Part shown: positions 1 to 11,304 of the stretch, in pieces
How the letters are laid out: each line of letters begins with the position of its first letter
Numbering within the stretch: position 1 is the first letter of the stretch
Assembly (NCBI GenBank): GCA_973895155.1
Contig: OZ316892.1
Location: 12,090,001-12,154,000, forward strand
DNA from: Marsupella aquatica
Lineage: Eukaryota; Marchantiophyta
Direction of reading: 5' to 3'
Length of the DNA stretch: 64,000 bases
Made by a program: the position numbers and the translations under genes
Notes under the pieces: generated by a model
The model's input: the letters and a program-made list of their open reading frames with translations, nothing else
Database searches by the model: none
What the model was told of the DNA's origin: nothing

Positions 1-269
1 ACGTTAAGAACTTGATAAAAACTCCCTACACTATGTTCATTTTGCAATAACCCAGGTGTAAGGCAGTTGATTTGTGGCCTTTGCTTTGTTTGTTTGGAGT
101 ATTAATATTGCTGACTATTGTCCTCATTCACCGCCCTAGTTAATCCATATTTCACCCATATTGTGGTGAATGGGACCATGGAGAAGAGGGGGCCAAAGGA
201 AGACTAAAATTGGGACCAAAATAGCCATTAGGTATTGTTAATGCATGAAATAGTTGGGTATTCAGCATC

Positions 270-3200
270 AATGACCCCATTTTCTGTCATTGTATGGAAT
301 TTATGACACAACACACAAATGAGCCAATGAGGAACTGCATCCCTCCAAACAGAGCCTTTCCATTGTTTAGGGTTTAGGTTTACACTCTAAACTCTAAACA
401 CCTCTACCCCTAGCCCTGGCCAGTTGGGTCATTTTAACCTATTTCCTCAATGACAGCATGAGGGACTCCTCTAATGACCCCATTTTGCGTGATTTGGTAC
501 TCCCATATCATAATCACAATGACATTATAGGAGGTCATTATTTGACATTTCTGACGTAGAATTGTTCACAAATGGCCCAATGAAGCACAAGTACCTCCAA
601 AAAGAGAACCCCCATATCCCAAAGTGCAGGTTTATGCCACAACTAATGGATGGAGAATAGTATACAGTAGAGTGTACTGCACCCGGAGGCAGGTTCCCAG
701 CTCTATGTAGTACCACATTTATGACTCCACAAGGGACCAATGTAATGACCACAAGTCTGGTCATTTGACCTATATGACATCCTATATGACCGTTTCAATG
801 ACCCTATTTGTAGTCATTGGCATTTATGACACAACTTTGTTCCAAAATGACCTAATAAAGATTACACTACCTCCCAGAGTGCCCCGTCACAATTTATTTG
901 CAAAATATCCCCAAAATATCATATCCCCCATCCAAACACCATCACAAACATGACATAGTTAAATAGAAGGACCACAACCTTCCATTGGTGTTGCGCTACC
1001 TCTTGGAGAGAGAAAACAAATGGCTCGATTTGCCTTTGCAAATGATGGTATTAATCCTTGGTGACACTTTTGGCAAATCACCTCAAAGTTGTACGACTTG
1101 GGAATGATTTCCCCAAGGTTGCATCATGCCTTAAGTAAACATGAAAACATGTGTCCAAAATGTTCATGTAACTAACAACTAGTGGTTGGACAATGATGAG
1201 TATAGTGTCCCGCACCTAGTGGAGGGGTTACCACCTTCATGTAGGGCCCCATGGCGGGCCTCATGGCACATTGGGGCCCACCCAAAGTTCCTAGACCTAA
1301 AAGGGTCATTTCTACTGGTACATAATGACATCATGAGGGACCTGTCTAATGACCTCATATGCAGTCATTTTGTACAAATGACATCCAAAATGACTCCCAA
1401 AATGACCCTTAGTGTAGTCATTGGCACTAATGACACAACATTACTCCAAAATAACCCAATGAAGATTACAACACCTACTCACAATGCCCCGACACTATTC
1501 ATATGCAAAATGGAGTATCCCCATCAAAACATCAACACAAAAATCACACACTTACATAGAAGGACAACAACCTTCCATTGATTGGTGACATTGCTTTACT
1601 TCTTGGAGAGACAAAACAAAAGGCTCAATTTGCCATTGATAATGATGGTATTCAACCACGGTGACACTTTTGGCAAATCACTCCAAATCTGTATGACTTG
1701 GGAGTGATTTCCCCAAGGTTCTATCATGCTTTAAGTAAACGCAAAAAGACGGCTCCAAAGTGTTCATGGCACAACTAGTGGTTGGACAATGATGATTATA
1801 GTGTCCCGCACCTAGTGGAGAGGTTGCCACCTTCATGCAAGGCCCCATGGCAGTCTAGGGCCCACTTCCAATCCTTAGCACCAAACTGGTCATTTATGTT
1901 GGTCCATAATGACACTATGAGGGACCTCTATAATGACCACATATGCAGTCATTTGGTCCAAATGACCTGCAATATGACTGCCAAAATGACCCTTACTATT
2001 GTCATTGGCTTTAATGAACACCATTACTCGAATATGACCTAGTGAAGATTACACTACCTGTTGGAGTGCCCCCTCGCATTTCCTTTGCAATGGAATAGAA
2101 TATTCCCCACCCAAACACTGGCATAGATATGACACAGTTAAATAGAAGGACAACAACCTTCCCCTAGTTTTGCCCTACCTCTTGGAGAACAAGAAAACAA
2201 CTATTATTTCACATGGTGAGACTTTTGGCAAATCACTCCAAAGCCGTATGACTTGGGAGTGATTTCCCCAAAGTTTCATCATGCCTTAGGTAAATGCAAA
2301 AATATGATTCAACATTAATTATGGTGCAACTAATGGTTGAAGAATAGTAAATATAATATCCCGCACCTAGTAGAGGGGTTTCCAGCCCCATGTGGGGCCA
2401 CATGGCACTCTAGGGCCCACCTCCAGCACCTAGCCTCAAACTGGTCATTTATGTTTGTCTTCAATGACTCCACGAAGGACCCCCTCAAATAACAACAAAT
2501 CCCGTCATTTGACTTATATGACATTCCATATGACGGTTTCAATGGTCAACCCTATTTGTAATCATTGGTATTTATGACATCATGTCATTGTTCACAAATG
2601 ACCCAATGAAGGCCCTAGTACCGGGCCTAGTACCTCCAAAGAGAGCCCCCAATAGATTCCTTGCAAGGTTGGAATATTCCTCTTTCCTAAACCCGCACCC
2701 ACACGATACAGGGAAGCACGACTCCCCTGCCCATTCCATTGGTGCAGCACCACCTCTTGGAGAACCACAAAACAACCCTAAACCCCAAAGGTGCATCATG
2801 CCTTAAGTAAACACAAAAACATGTGTCCAAAGTGTTTATGTCGCAACTAGTGGTTGGACAATGATGAGTATAGTGTCCCGCACCTAGTGGAGGGGTTCTC
2901 ACCTCTATGTGGGGCCCCATGGCACTCTAGGGCCCACCTCCAACCCCTAGCCCCAAAATGGTCATTTGTGCTTTTCCTTAATGACTGCATGAGGGACCCC
3001 TCAAATGACAATAATTCAGGTCATTCCGCTTATATGACATGCAATGTGACCATTTTAATGACCTTTGTTGTAGTAATTGGCATTTATGACGGGCAATTGC
3101 TCACATATGACCCAATAAAGGCCCTAGTACCTCCAAAGAGAGCCAACTTTAGATTCCTTGCAAGGTTGGAATATTCCTATACCCTAATCCCGCACCCACA

Positions 3201-5210
3201 TCATGCGGAGAAGCACCACTCCCCTGCCCATTCCATTGGTGCAACACTACCTCTTGGAGAACCAAAAAATAGGTTTTATTTGCCTTTGGATGTGATGGTA
3301 TACATCCATGGTTGCACTTTTGGCAAATCACTCCAAAGTCGTACGACTTGGGAGTGATTTCCCCAAAGGTGCATCATGCCTCAAGTAAACGCAAAAACAT
3401 GTGTCCAAAGTGTTTATGTCGCAACTAGTGGTTGGACAATGATGAATATAGTGTCCCGCACCCAGTGGAGGGGTTCTCACCTCTATGTGGGGCCCCATGG
3501 CACTCTAGGGCCCACCTCAAGCCCCTAGCCCCAAACTGGTCATTTGTGCTTTTCCTTAATGACTGCATGAGGGACCCCTAAAATGACCACATATCCAGTC
3601 ATTTGACTGATATGACTCTCCATATGACATTTTTAATGACCCTAATTTTAGTCATTGGCATTTATGACGGGCCATTGCTCACATATGACCCAATAAAGGC
3701 CCTAGTACCTCCAAAGAGAGCCAGCTTTAGATTCCTTGCAAGGTTGGAATATTCCTATACCCTAATCCCACACCCACACCATGCAGAGAAGCAGGACTCC
3801 CCTGCCCATTCCATTGGTGCAGCACTACCTCTTGGAGAACCAAAAATATGTTTTATTTGCCTTTGGATGTGATGGTATACATCCATGGTTGAACTTTTGG
3901 CACGACTTGGGAGTGATTTCCCCAAAGTGCATCATGCCTCAAGTAAACGCAAAAACACGTGTCCAAAGTGTTTATGTCACAACTAGTGGTTGGACAATGA
4001 TGAGTATAGTGTCCCGCACCTAGTGGAGGGGTTCACCTCTATGTGGGGCCCCATGGCACTCTAGGGCCCACCTCAAGCCCCTAGCCCCAAACTGGTCATT
4101 TGTGCTTTTCCTTTTAATGACTGCATAAGGGACCCCTCAAATGACCACAAATCCAATCATTAGACTGATATGACTCTCCATATGACAGTTTTAATGACCC
4201 TACTTTTAGTCATTGGCATTTATGACGGGCCATTGCTCACATATGACCCAATAAAGGCCCTAGTACCTCCAACTAGAGCCAGCTTTAGATTCCTTGCAAG
4301 ATTGGAATATTCCTATACCCTAATCCCGCACCCACACCATATTGAGAAACACGACTCCCCTGCCCATTCCATTGGTGTAGCACTACCTCTTGGAGAACCA
4401 AAAAACAACTTTTATTTGCCTTTGGATGTGATGGTATGCATACATGGTGACACTTTTGGCAAATCACTCCGAAGTCATACGACTTGGGAGTGATTTCCCC
4501 AAAGGTGCATCATGCCTGAAGTAAGCGCAAAAACATGTGTCCAAAGTGTTTATGTCGCAACTAGTGGTTGGACAATGATGAGTATAGTGTCCCGCACCTA
4601 GTGGAGGGGTTCTCACCTCTATGTGGGGCCCCATGGCACTCTAGGGCCCACCTCAAGCCCCCAGCCCCAAACTGGTCATTTGTGCTTGTGTTTAATGACT
4701 GCATGAGGGACCACACAAATAACCACAAGTCCAGTCACTTGACTTATATGACAGTCCATATGACAAATTTAATGACCCTACTTGTAGTCATTGGTATTTG
4801 TAATGCAAATGTTTTTAGAAATGACCCAATAAAGATTACACAAGCTCCTTGAATGCCCCATCACTATTTATTTGCAAATTAAAATATTCCCCATCCAAAC
4901 ACCGGCACAAACATGACACAATTACAACAAAGGATGACAACCTTCCATTGGTATTGCCCTACTTCTTGGAGAGACAAAAAGGTTTCATTTGCCTTTGGAT
5001 ACGGTAGTATGCGCGCATCTATATATGGTGACACTTATGGAAAATCACTCCAAAGGTGTATGACTTGGGAGTGATTTCCCCAAAGCTAGGTGCATCATGC
5101 CTAAAGTAAATGCAAGACATGTGTTCAAATTGCTAATGCCCCAACCAGTGGGAGGACAATGATGAGTATTGTGTCCCGCACTTAGTGGAAGGGTTATCAA
5201 CTATATCAAT
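270..5210. repeat. Tandem array of ~520-590 bp units in CACTA element A
   Basis: A block containing GGACAATGATGAGTATAG and GTCCCGCACCTAGTGG recurs near 1177, 1768, 2323, 2844, 3421, 3981, 4559 and 5147, with a diverged copy near 632. Spacing is 521-591 bp. Each unit also holds several AATGAC/GTCATT motifs, a CCTCTTGGAGAACC-like block and (usually) a 36-bp palindrome. Units between about 2840 and 4850 are most alike, suggesting recent local amplification. Similar short ORFs recur in these units, but they only reflect the repeat and I do not call genes here. Confidence 0.85.
3325..3360. repeat. 36-bp palindrome repeated once per array unit
   Basis: The arms AAATCACTCC and GGAGTGATTT surround a self-complementary centre, GTCGTACGAC, with about one mismatch per arm. 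Equivalent palindromes lie at 1075-1110, 1675-1710, 2230-2265, 4461-4496 and 5042-5077. The unit near 3900 has lost the left arm. A hairpin or a dimer-binding site is possible; which one is inference. Confidence 0.8.
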
Positions 5211-5296
5211 GACTCTACAATTATGACCGGTGTCTGGAATGACTATTGAGTATTTTAATCTTCATATCTCTTGGGTTCTTTAATGACTCTATAAGT

Positions 5297-5710
5297 AGTC
5301 ATTTATGCAATAAGTCCATAATGACTATATGTTATTGTAAATATTGATATATCATGATTTTTAGATTGACCCTATATTTAGTCATTTATGCAACAAGTCC
5401 ATAATGACAGTATATTGTTGTAAACACCGATATATCCTAATTTCAAGTTTGACTCTAGAGTTAGTCATTTATGAGAGAAGTCCATAATGACGGTATGTTC
5501 TTGTAAACACTGATATGTCCTAATTTCAAGATTGACCCTAGAGTTAGTCATTTATGAGAGAAGTCCATAATGACGGTATGTTCTTGTAAACACTGATATG
5601 TCCTAATTTCAAGATTGACCCTAGAGTTAGTCATTTATGGGAGAAGTCCATAATGACAATATGTTGTTGTAAACATTGATATATTCTCATTTTCAGATTG
5701 ACCCTATATT
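5297..5710. repeat. 83-bp tandem repeat, about five copies
   Basis: Copies start near 5297, 5378, 5461, 5544 and 5627. The two central units are virtually identical. Each carries TTAGTCATTTATG and AGTCCATAATGAC, so the array multiplies the element's GTCATT motif close to the terminus. Confidence 0.85.
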
Positions 5711-6107
5711 TTGTCATTTAACACCGTTGGTTAAAATGACGGTAATACATTTTTTGTCATTTATCACCGTTGTCCAAAATGACTCAAATAGATTTTTGGT
5801 CATTTCAATCATTGTCCAGAGTGACTATAATGTTGTTAAACATTGATTTATCATTGTTGTTATTAATTGCGTCATTTAAGACATGTGTCTAAATTGACCA
5901 TTTAGGGAAATTGGGTCATTTTGGTCACATCAGTCATTACAGACATTATACAAAATGACGCAAAAGTTAACATTTTGTCATTTCAGTCCATTGGTCATTG
6001 TGGACAGTCATTCCCCTGTCATTCTTTTTGTGTCATTAAAAATTTTGGTCATTTATTCATCTCCGTCATTGGGTGATTGGTCATAAAGGGCCCTGTTTTC
6101 TTCTAGT

Positions 6108-6597
6108 GTATAAATCCCCTTTATTGACCCCCACCCCCAAGTTGTATCCAAACCGACTCACCCTTGACATATAAACCCCCCTAAACCCCCTTTAGTGGTG
6201 ACCCCCCACACCCTTCACATATAACCGGCCCACCCTTGAGACGTAAACCCCCCCTAAACCCACTATGGAGTTTATGAGACATTAGGGCATTTAGACATTT
6301 ATTGAGTTTGTACGTGTTCAATATAGCGGGACGTAAAGTCCCCCCATATGGCCATTATCAAATTAAAGTTGACAACTAAACCCCACAACCATCATGTGTG
6401 AGAGTGTTCACCCTTTCACAAACTAGGGTACGTGGAAACTTTTGATAGTCTTATCCTAAACCAAAAAGCACTCACAGTCTTTTGTAGTGTTCATGTGAAC
6501 CGGTGCAATGGTTTTGAGTCATTTGAAGTTGCAAAAAAGGACTTAGTGGCCTTAGTCCTATAAGGTTTGGTCTAAATTGCCCCGGTTTCTACTAGTG
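6108..6597. mobile_element. CACTA element B, right terminal segment (host of element A)
   Basis: The segment ends at 6597 with ...CCCCGGTTTCTACTAGTG. Its inverse, CACTAGTAGAAACCGGGG followed by CAATTTAGACC, matches the terminus at 46734 (CACTAGTAGAAACCGGGG, then GGTATTTAGACC). Short motifs such as TTAGTGGCCTTAGTCC precede the end. Element A stops inside this segment at 6107, so A appears nested in B. No coding sequence is visible. Confidence 0.65.
6163..6241. repeat. C-rich repeat also present at 63045-63123
   Basis: The block ACCCTTGACATATAAACC, with CCCCTAAACCC and CATATAACCGG following, is shared almost unchanged with 63045-63123. At each place the repeat adjoins an end of CACTA family A. 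Confidence 0.8.
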
Positions 6598-7731
6598 ACA
6601 TGAGCTTAACTTTGTGGTTCTTATTCCTTACATTGTACATGCAAGCTTAGCACTTTTGTTGTTTGACTTAGAGTGTTTGGGGATTTTATACACTTGTGAA
6701 TTTACTAAGACCCATAATTTGGACCCATTCTTGATCCATTTTTCTCTATCATGAGATTAGATCTTTGCATCAAGTGACCTATTCTAGTTACCCTGTTACA
6801 TTCCCCTAGAGAAACCAATAGAAATTTGGCAGGGGTCATTCGTCAATAGTAAAGCCTTCCTTCATTAGATTTGATATGGGATAATATTATGGCTTATTAG
6901 TTATTGATGATATTTTGGTCCTTCCAAAGCCTTAGCATCAATGGCTCTTGATTGTCTCATCTTTTATCAACTATGTTGTTGTTGGACTTGCAACAAAGAC
7001 TACATGGGAGAAGCAATCTCCTTCTAGATGATGTATTTTGGACTTGGCTGCATGTTGAGCACATATTTCCTTAAGGGAACAATATGTTGGGTCTTGGAAG
7101 GAGGCAAAAACAACACTCAAGTCCATTTGTCTCAAGTATAAAGTTATTCATGCATGCAAGAATGATTGCATCTTTTGGGAAGAGTATGTCGGTGCAACCA
7201 CATACCCCATCTAACACATCAAAACTTTTCATTCTAACACAATCAAAATTTGTCTTTTTGCCACAACCAGACTTTCCCATGCTCCCAGCATCGGACTTTC
7301 CCATTCTTCTAGCATCGGACTTTCCCATTCTTCTAGCATCGGACTTTCCCATACTCCCAGCATCGGACTTTCCCATTCTCCCAGCATCGGACTTTGCCAT
7401 GTTAGCACAATCGGATATAATATCCGTTCTTATTAACTATGGAACTTTTCCGATCAATATTGTAACGCACATCATTTTCGTTACAAAAAACGTCGGACAT
7501 ATCAATCAAAGTTTTTGTTGAGGGATCCGATGTGTTTTCTAACGGATATGATCCGTTTTTTAACGCATCGGAAAGGTTCCGTTGTCAATTATATCAGAAA
7601 TGAAGATATCCGAAGCCGAGAGTATGGCATATTGCCATTTTGTGATAATCGGAATTTCCGATGCTAAAAGAATCGGACGCCAATTGTTCGCAAAAATTGA
7701 GCATCGGAAATCAGCTTAATGTGTACTAGTG
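6598..7731. mobile_element. CACTA element C, right terminal region
   Basis: The segment ends at 7731 with ...AATGTGTACTAGTG (inverse CACTAGTACACATTAAGC). The last ~330 bp carry many ATCGGA/TCCGAT motifs in both directions, a different subterminal motif from elements A, B and D. The right boundary breaks the protease region of a copia element. The left boundary is not identified; 6598-7080 could belong to C or to other DNA. No convincing gene is present. Confidence 0.55.
7290..7433. repeat. 24-bp tandem repeat, six units
   Basis: Units containing ATCGGACTTTCCCAT begin at 7290, 7314, 7338, 7362, 7386 and 7410. The period is eight codons, which keeps frames open on both strands (an MGKSDAGS-like repeat on minus). 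The core ATCGGA is also the subterminal motif of CACTA element C, so I read this as subterminal repeat rather than a gene. Confidence 0.75.
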
Positions 7732-9035
7732 ATTTGTATCCAACACACCGAGTGAAATTGAATTCTTACGCATGCCAGGTACAAACCTGACCCCGGACAC
7801 TGTGCGCACAATGCCATCAAACATTTGAATCTTTACAGATTCAATACCCTCAATTCGACAAGAGTGATCATTTCCCATCAAAACTGAACCGTTTGACACA
7901 GAATAAGAATCCACACATCGTTTGCTCTCCTAGATGTTGTGCACAGGGCATACTCTTGGCTTCATAAAACATACTCATCATTGAGTAAATCAACTTCTCC
8001 ATCAGCACTAGCCACATTGGCTGATGAAGATCAGCTGCCTTATCCTTACAATCCCTCTTAACGTGATCAACCTTGTGACACTTCCAGCAGACTACTGGCT
8101 TTCTCTCTTGGGACTTCCCCCTTGAAGAAAATCTTGTCCTAGATTTATTTCGTCCCTTGCCATTCAATTGCTGCTCGGGACGCTTCTATGACCTCCCACG
8201 ATTCACATTCAAGGCAGCACCAGACGACAATGCTATCTGGGATTGACCCAATTTCTTCTGTGAATCATCTGACAGCAAAGAGCTTACCACCTCATCGTAT
8301 GAAATAGACTTCAGGTCTCTATACAAGAGAACCTGCTTCAAACCCTGATAAGATGGGGGTAATGAGTTGAGAAGAAGCAAGGCCTTGTCCTCTTCTTCAA
8401 CGCCCTTACCGAGATTAGACAAATCAATAGCTAGGCTATCGAATTCATCCAAGTGATCCTAAAGTTTGTTCCCTTCTTTGAACCTAAGGCTCATCAAGAG
8501 AGACTTCTTGTACAATCGATCTGATGCATACTTCTGATAGTACTTCTCCCTTAGGGCTTTGAACAGAGATGCACAATCCGCGTAGTCATCCAACTTCTTG
8601 ATGATATGCGGCTTCAAATAAAGCATCACCGCATTCACTACAATAACTTGTTCCTGCCTCCACCTCTTTAGTGGAATCTCCTCCTCATCATCGTACATCT
8701 CTCGTGTAGAGATGATCTAGTCCCATAGCACGAAGAACTCCTTTCACTTGCTTCTCCCAGAGCAAGTAGTCCGTACGCCCATCATATTTTTCCACCTCAA
8801 ACTTAACACCTCCAAACCTGGATGCCATATCTTTTTCCTTCACAATCCCCTCTATTTGCTGCACCGGTGATCGTATCGCTATCGCATGCGCTTCCTCTTG
8901 CTCCTCTCTCTCCTCCTCAAACCATCGTGGTGATCCTCGTGCTTCAAGATCCACTTCTTCAAAAATCTCCTCCAAATCACTCATGTGAGAATGCAAGAAA
9001 AAATAACATTTTTTCAACTTCTTCAAAAAACTCAA
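7732..9035 (-). pseudogene. copia gag and start of protease, broken
   Basis: The first frame starts at 9035 and carries the gag motif KYDGRTDYLLWEKQVKGVLR. Further gag segments follow in frames at 8698-8459 and 8452-8186. A zinc knuckle (CWKCHKVDHVKRDCK) lies near 8080. The frame at 7914 resembles the copia protease region (VSNGSVLMGN) and ends at the CACTA C insertion. Compared with the second copia, the breaks include TAG stops near 8459 (KL-stop-DHLDEF, where the other copy has KIQDHLDEF) and near 8188. The product would have been a Gag nucleocapsid precursor; this copy cannot make it. Confidence 0.8.
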
Positions 9036-9580
9036 AACTTATCACCACCACGTAGCCCACGAGCCTAGCTTTCCAATGCTGAAAACCAAAATCAAAATCG
9101 AACTCCGACGTAAAAGTTATTCACTTTTTGGTTGGGGTGGGTAAAACTTGGAATTCTTCCCCGTTTTGACCACCTCGGGGAATAACCAAAATGTGAACTA
9201 GTCCTCGACATCGGATTTGCAATTCAATTTATGCACCGCGTTGCCAACTTCGATGGCTAGCAACTTGCCAAAGACGAACGGAAAAAGTTACCTTTCGGCG
9301 GACAGAATCTTCGACGGACGGACAAAAAATAGCTCTCTGGTTTTTTGGAATATTCTACGACCCTTGTACAGGCTCGGTGAGGATTTTGGAAGAGCAATCA
9401 AGGGGTTAACACGTGTATTCAAACCTCCAAAACCCCCTACCACCCTTCGTCCTCGAAATCTGGTCGCACGCGCAGAAAATACTCATGGCAAAATGTACCC
9501 CTCGACACCAAACGCAAGACATCTCACTTGGGTTTTGACAAAATCAGGATCTGATTTCAGATTTGGAAACTAGACTCCGA
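7732..9580 (-). mobile_element. Truncated Ty1/copia element (copia-1)
   Basis: This is a minus-strand copia fragment: non-coding leader, gag with zinc knuckle and the start of protease, then cut off at 7731 by CACTA element C. The leader (9036 to about 9400) aligns with the leader of the complete copia at 32215-39070 (37060-37430), including a CGTAGCCCACGA block and GTTTTGACCACCTCGG. The two are therefore the same or a close family. I cannot find its 5' LTR or primer site to the right; the right edge near 9580 is an estimate. Confidence 0.75.
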
Positions 9581-10131
9581 GGCGGTGAAAATCGATATAA
9601 GAAGCACCCAAAATGAGGAAAGAACAAGGGAGAAACAAATTGGTAAAGATGACAGATTTTTTTCAATTGCCTTAGCCAATTTCGAATCAATTTTTCAAAG
9701 AGAAAAAAATGGTACCTTGTCAACAACGAATGTTGATGAATTGCACTCAGTGCTGTCACCAAGTCCAACAAGGTAATTGATTTCTCTTAGATCAATGATT
9801 TCACTAATTCTAGAAATTCTTTTTTCCAAAGTGGCTTGGTAAAATTTCCAAATTAAATAAATACATTATCCAACAACCTTAAATGAAGTTTCCAAAACTT
9901 GGAACTGGAATTTCTAGAACACTCTTTCAAGTTTCCTAAACACCAATTGAAATTTCCAAATCCATGTAAAATACATTTTTGGCGTACGAATTTGGTGGAG
10001 AATAGTCATATGAGTAATGTCACATTTTCATTGTCACCCACTAACGGGAACCATACAGAAGTCCATAACAATTGTTTACTTATAATAGACCTCCCCTCAA
10101 TATTCCAAGTCTCCAAATTTTTAAATAACGA
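9581..10131. other. No recognisable gene; AT-rich stretch
   Basis: AT-rich sequence with repeated TTTCCAAA-type words. A minus frame at 9544-9771 has no recognisable domain, though it could hold a terminal exon of the gene to the right. I see no terminal inverted repeat that would mark the left end of the composite element. Confidence 0.4.
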
Positions 10132-11186
10132 TCATTGAATGTGTGTTGCTACAAAACATATTTGAGCAAGTAAGTCTACTTCTTGATCAAACTTTCTATC
10201 TCGGTTGCAAGCGTCTTTAGGATACAAGTTTCTAAACTTATAAGTAAGGTCCCTAGTTTTTAGGACTTCCCAAACAAATTGTCGCTTATTTTGTAAATAT
10301 GGGCCGGAATAACCATCTCCAAGTAGACCTTTAGCAATTGAATTGATGTCACGGTCACTCATATCCTGCACCGGTGGCAAACTTTGCACGGTATGCTTCA
10401 CTTCCTAGGAAATCTCGTCTGCCGAGTGATCAAGGACAGTGAAATTATCGACGATGCCAGCAACGCGGTGCCCCCAGGCTTGAGTGAGTCTTGCAAAGAT
10501 ATCACAATGCCTCCTTTGGGCTTCACCCTTCTTGTAGGCGGACCATTTTGGGTAGTTAACATTCAGAAAGTGTCTTACATCAAAAGCATTGTGCATTCTT
10601 TGAAGAAGTGGAAGCAATATCTCCATCAGAAAAGTGTCGCCTCCCATGTTGTGAACAAACAGAACTGGAAACAACGTGTTAACATTGGATTCGCGAAACA
10701 CTTCAGAGGAGAGTCATCGATGAGAACAGTATTTGTCGAACCATATCTATTGCCAAAGCGATCCCAAACAGTTTGGATTTCCTTGAGAAGTATGTTTGCC
10801 TTCCCATCCGTAATATCTGACCTCAAAAAGCCAATGTCAAACATTTCTTCTTGGGTGAATACAAACTTGAACTGCTTTCGTTCAGCATCGTTGAAAACAA
10901 GATCCATCATTTCATTTGTTCTCGGCCTTCCCGCGCAAGTCCAAATTGCGACATCGTAATACCTGAAAATCACTTGTAAAAATTTGTGAAGACCTGGACG
11001 CTCCACATACATAAATGTGTTCCCGCCCCGTCTTCCCCTGTGAACGCCCCTCACAGATGTGAGCCTCCAAAATGGTCCGGAGCTTTTACTCTTTACGGAA
11101 TTGAAACAAACCTTATTAAGGTAAAAAATCAAGAGCTTTCGCTTGATCTCTGAGTGGAGTTTGGGAACAAACTCTGCAAACATAAA
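10132..11186 (-). pseudogene. FCP1/NIF-like HAD phosphatase domain
   Basis: The exon starts after acceptor TTTGCAG|AG. The frame 11183-10626 has the FCP1-like order: a motif I position LLIFYLNKV, VERPGLHKFLQ, YYDVAIWTCAGRPRTNEMM, and the HAD aspartates in VLIDDSPLKCF. It shifts frame near 10680 and continues to 10405; an in-frame TAG (10402-10404) separates the last segment, 10401-10132. FCP1-family enzymes remove phosphate from Ser/Thr (for example on RNA polymerase II) using the first Asp of motif I. Here that place reads FYLN, with Tyr where the family usually has Asp, so the copy would be catalytically dead even if expressed. The Tyr could be decay or an ancestral loss. Confidence 0.65.
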
Positions 11187-11283
11187 ATAATCAAATCCGG
11201 ATGGTTAGTCATTGGAACAGTCTTGACCAAAGACCATTTGAAGTCAAGTCAGTCCTTGAAATCAAATACCCCGTCTATCACCC

Positions 11284-11304
11284 TCTACACGCGTCTCGTG
11301 CAGA
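11284..11304. repeat. 21-bp palindrome at the Ulp1 exon end
   Basis: Arms TCTACACGC and TCGTGCAGA with centre GTC. It spans the last codons of the Ulp1 frame and the probable 5' splice region of the next intron. Confidence 0.75.

Larger units (their letters stand above)
1..6107. mobile_element. CACTA (En/Spm-like) element A, right-hand part
   Basis: The element ends at 6107 with ...TTCTTCTAGTG. Read inward on the minus strand this is CACTAGAAGAAAACAGGG followed by CCCTTTATGACC, a CACTA-type terminus. The left end at 63127 (CACTAGTACAAAACAAGG, then TTCTTTATGACC) is clearly the same family. The interior is packed with GTCATTT/AAATGAC motifs, as expected of CACTA subterminal arrays that bind a TNPA-like protein. 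The only open frames are short and lie on tandem repeats, and I see no transposase. This is therefore a non-autonomous copy or only the 3' portion of a larger one. The left end lies outside the window. Confidence 0.75.

Noticed and set aside
7084-7521. 145-aa plus ORF with ASDFPIL repeats
   Set aside because: Product of a 24-bp repeat whose core is the subterminal motif of CACTA C.
9400-9790. 5' LTR and primer site for copia-1
   Set aside because: No TGGTATCAGAGC complement and no match to the copia-2 LTR.
10384-10959. 191-aa plus-strand ORF
   Set aside because: It is antisense to the FCP1-like domain, whose motifs on the minus strand are clear.
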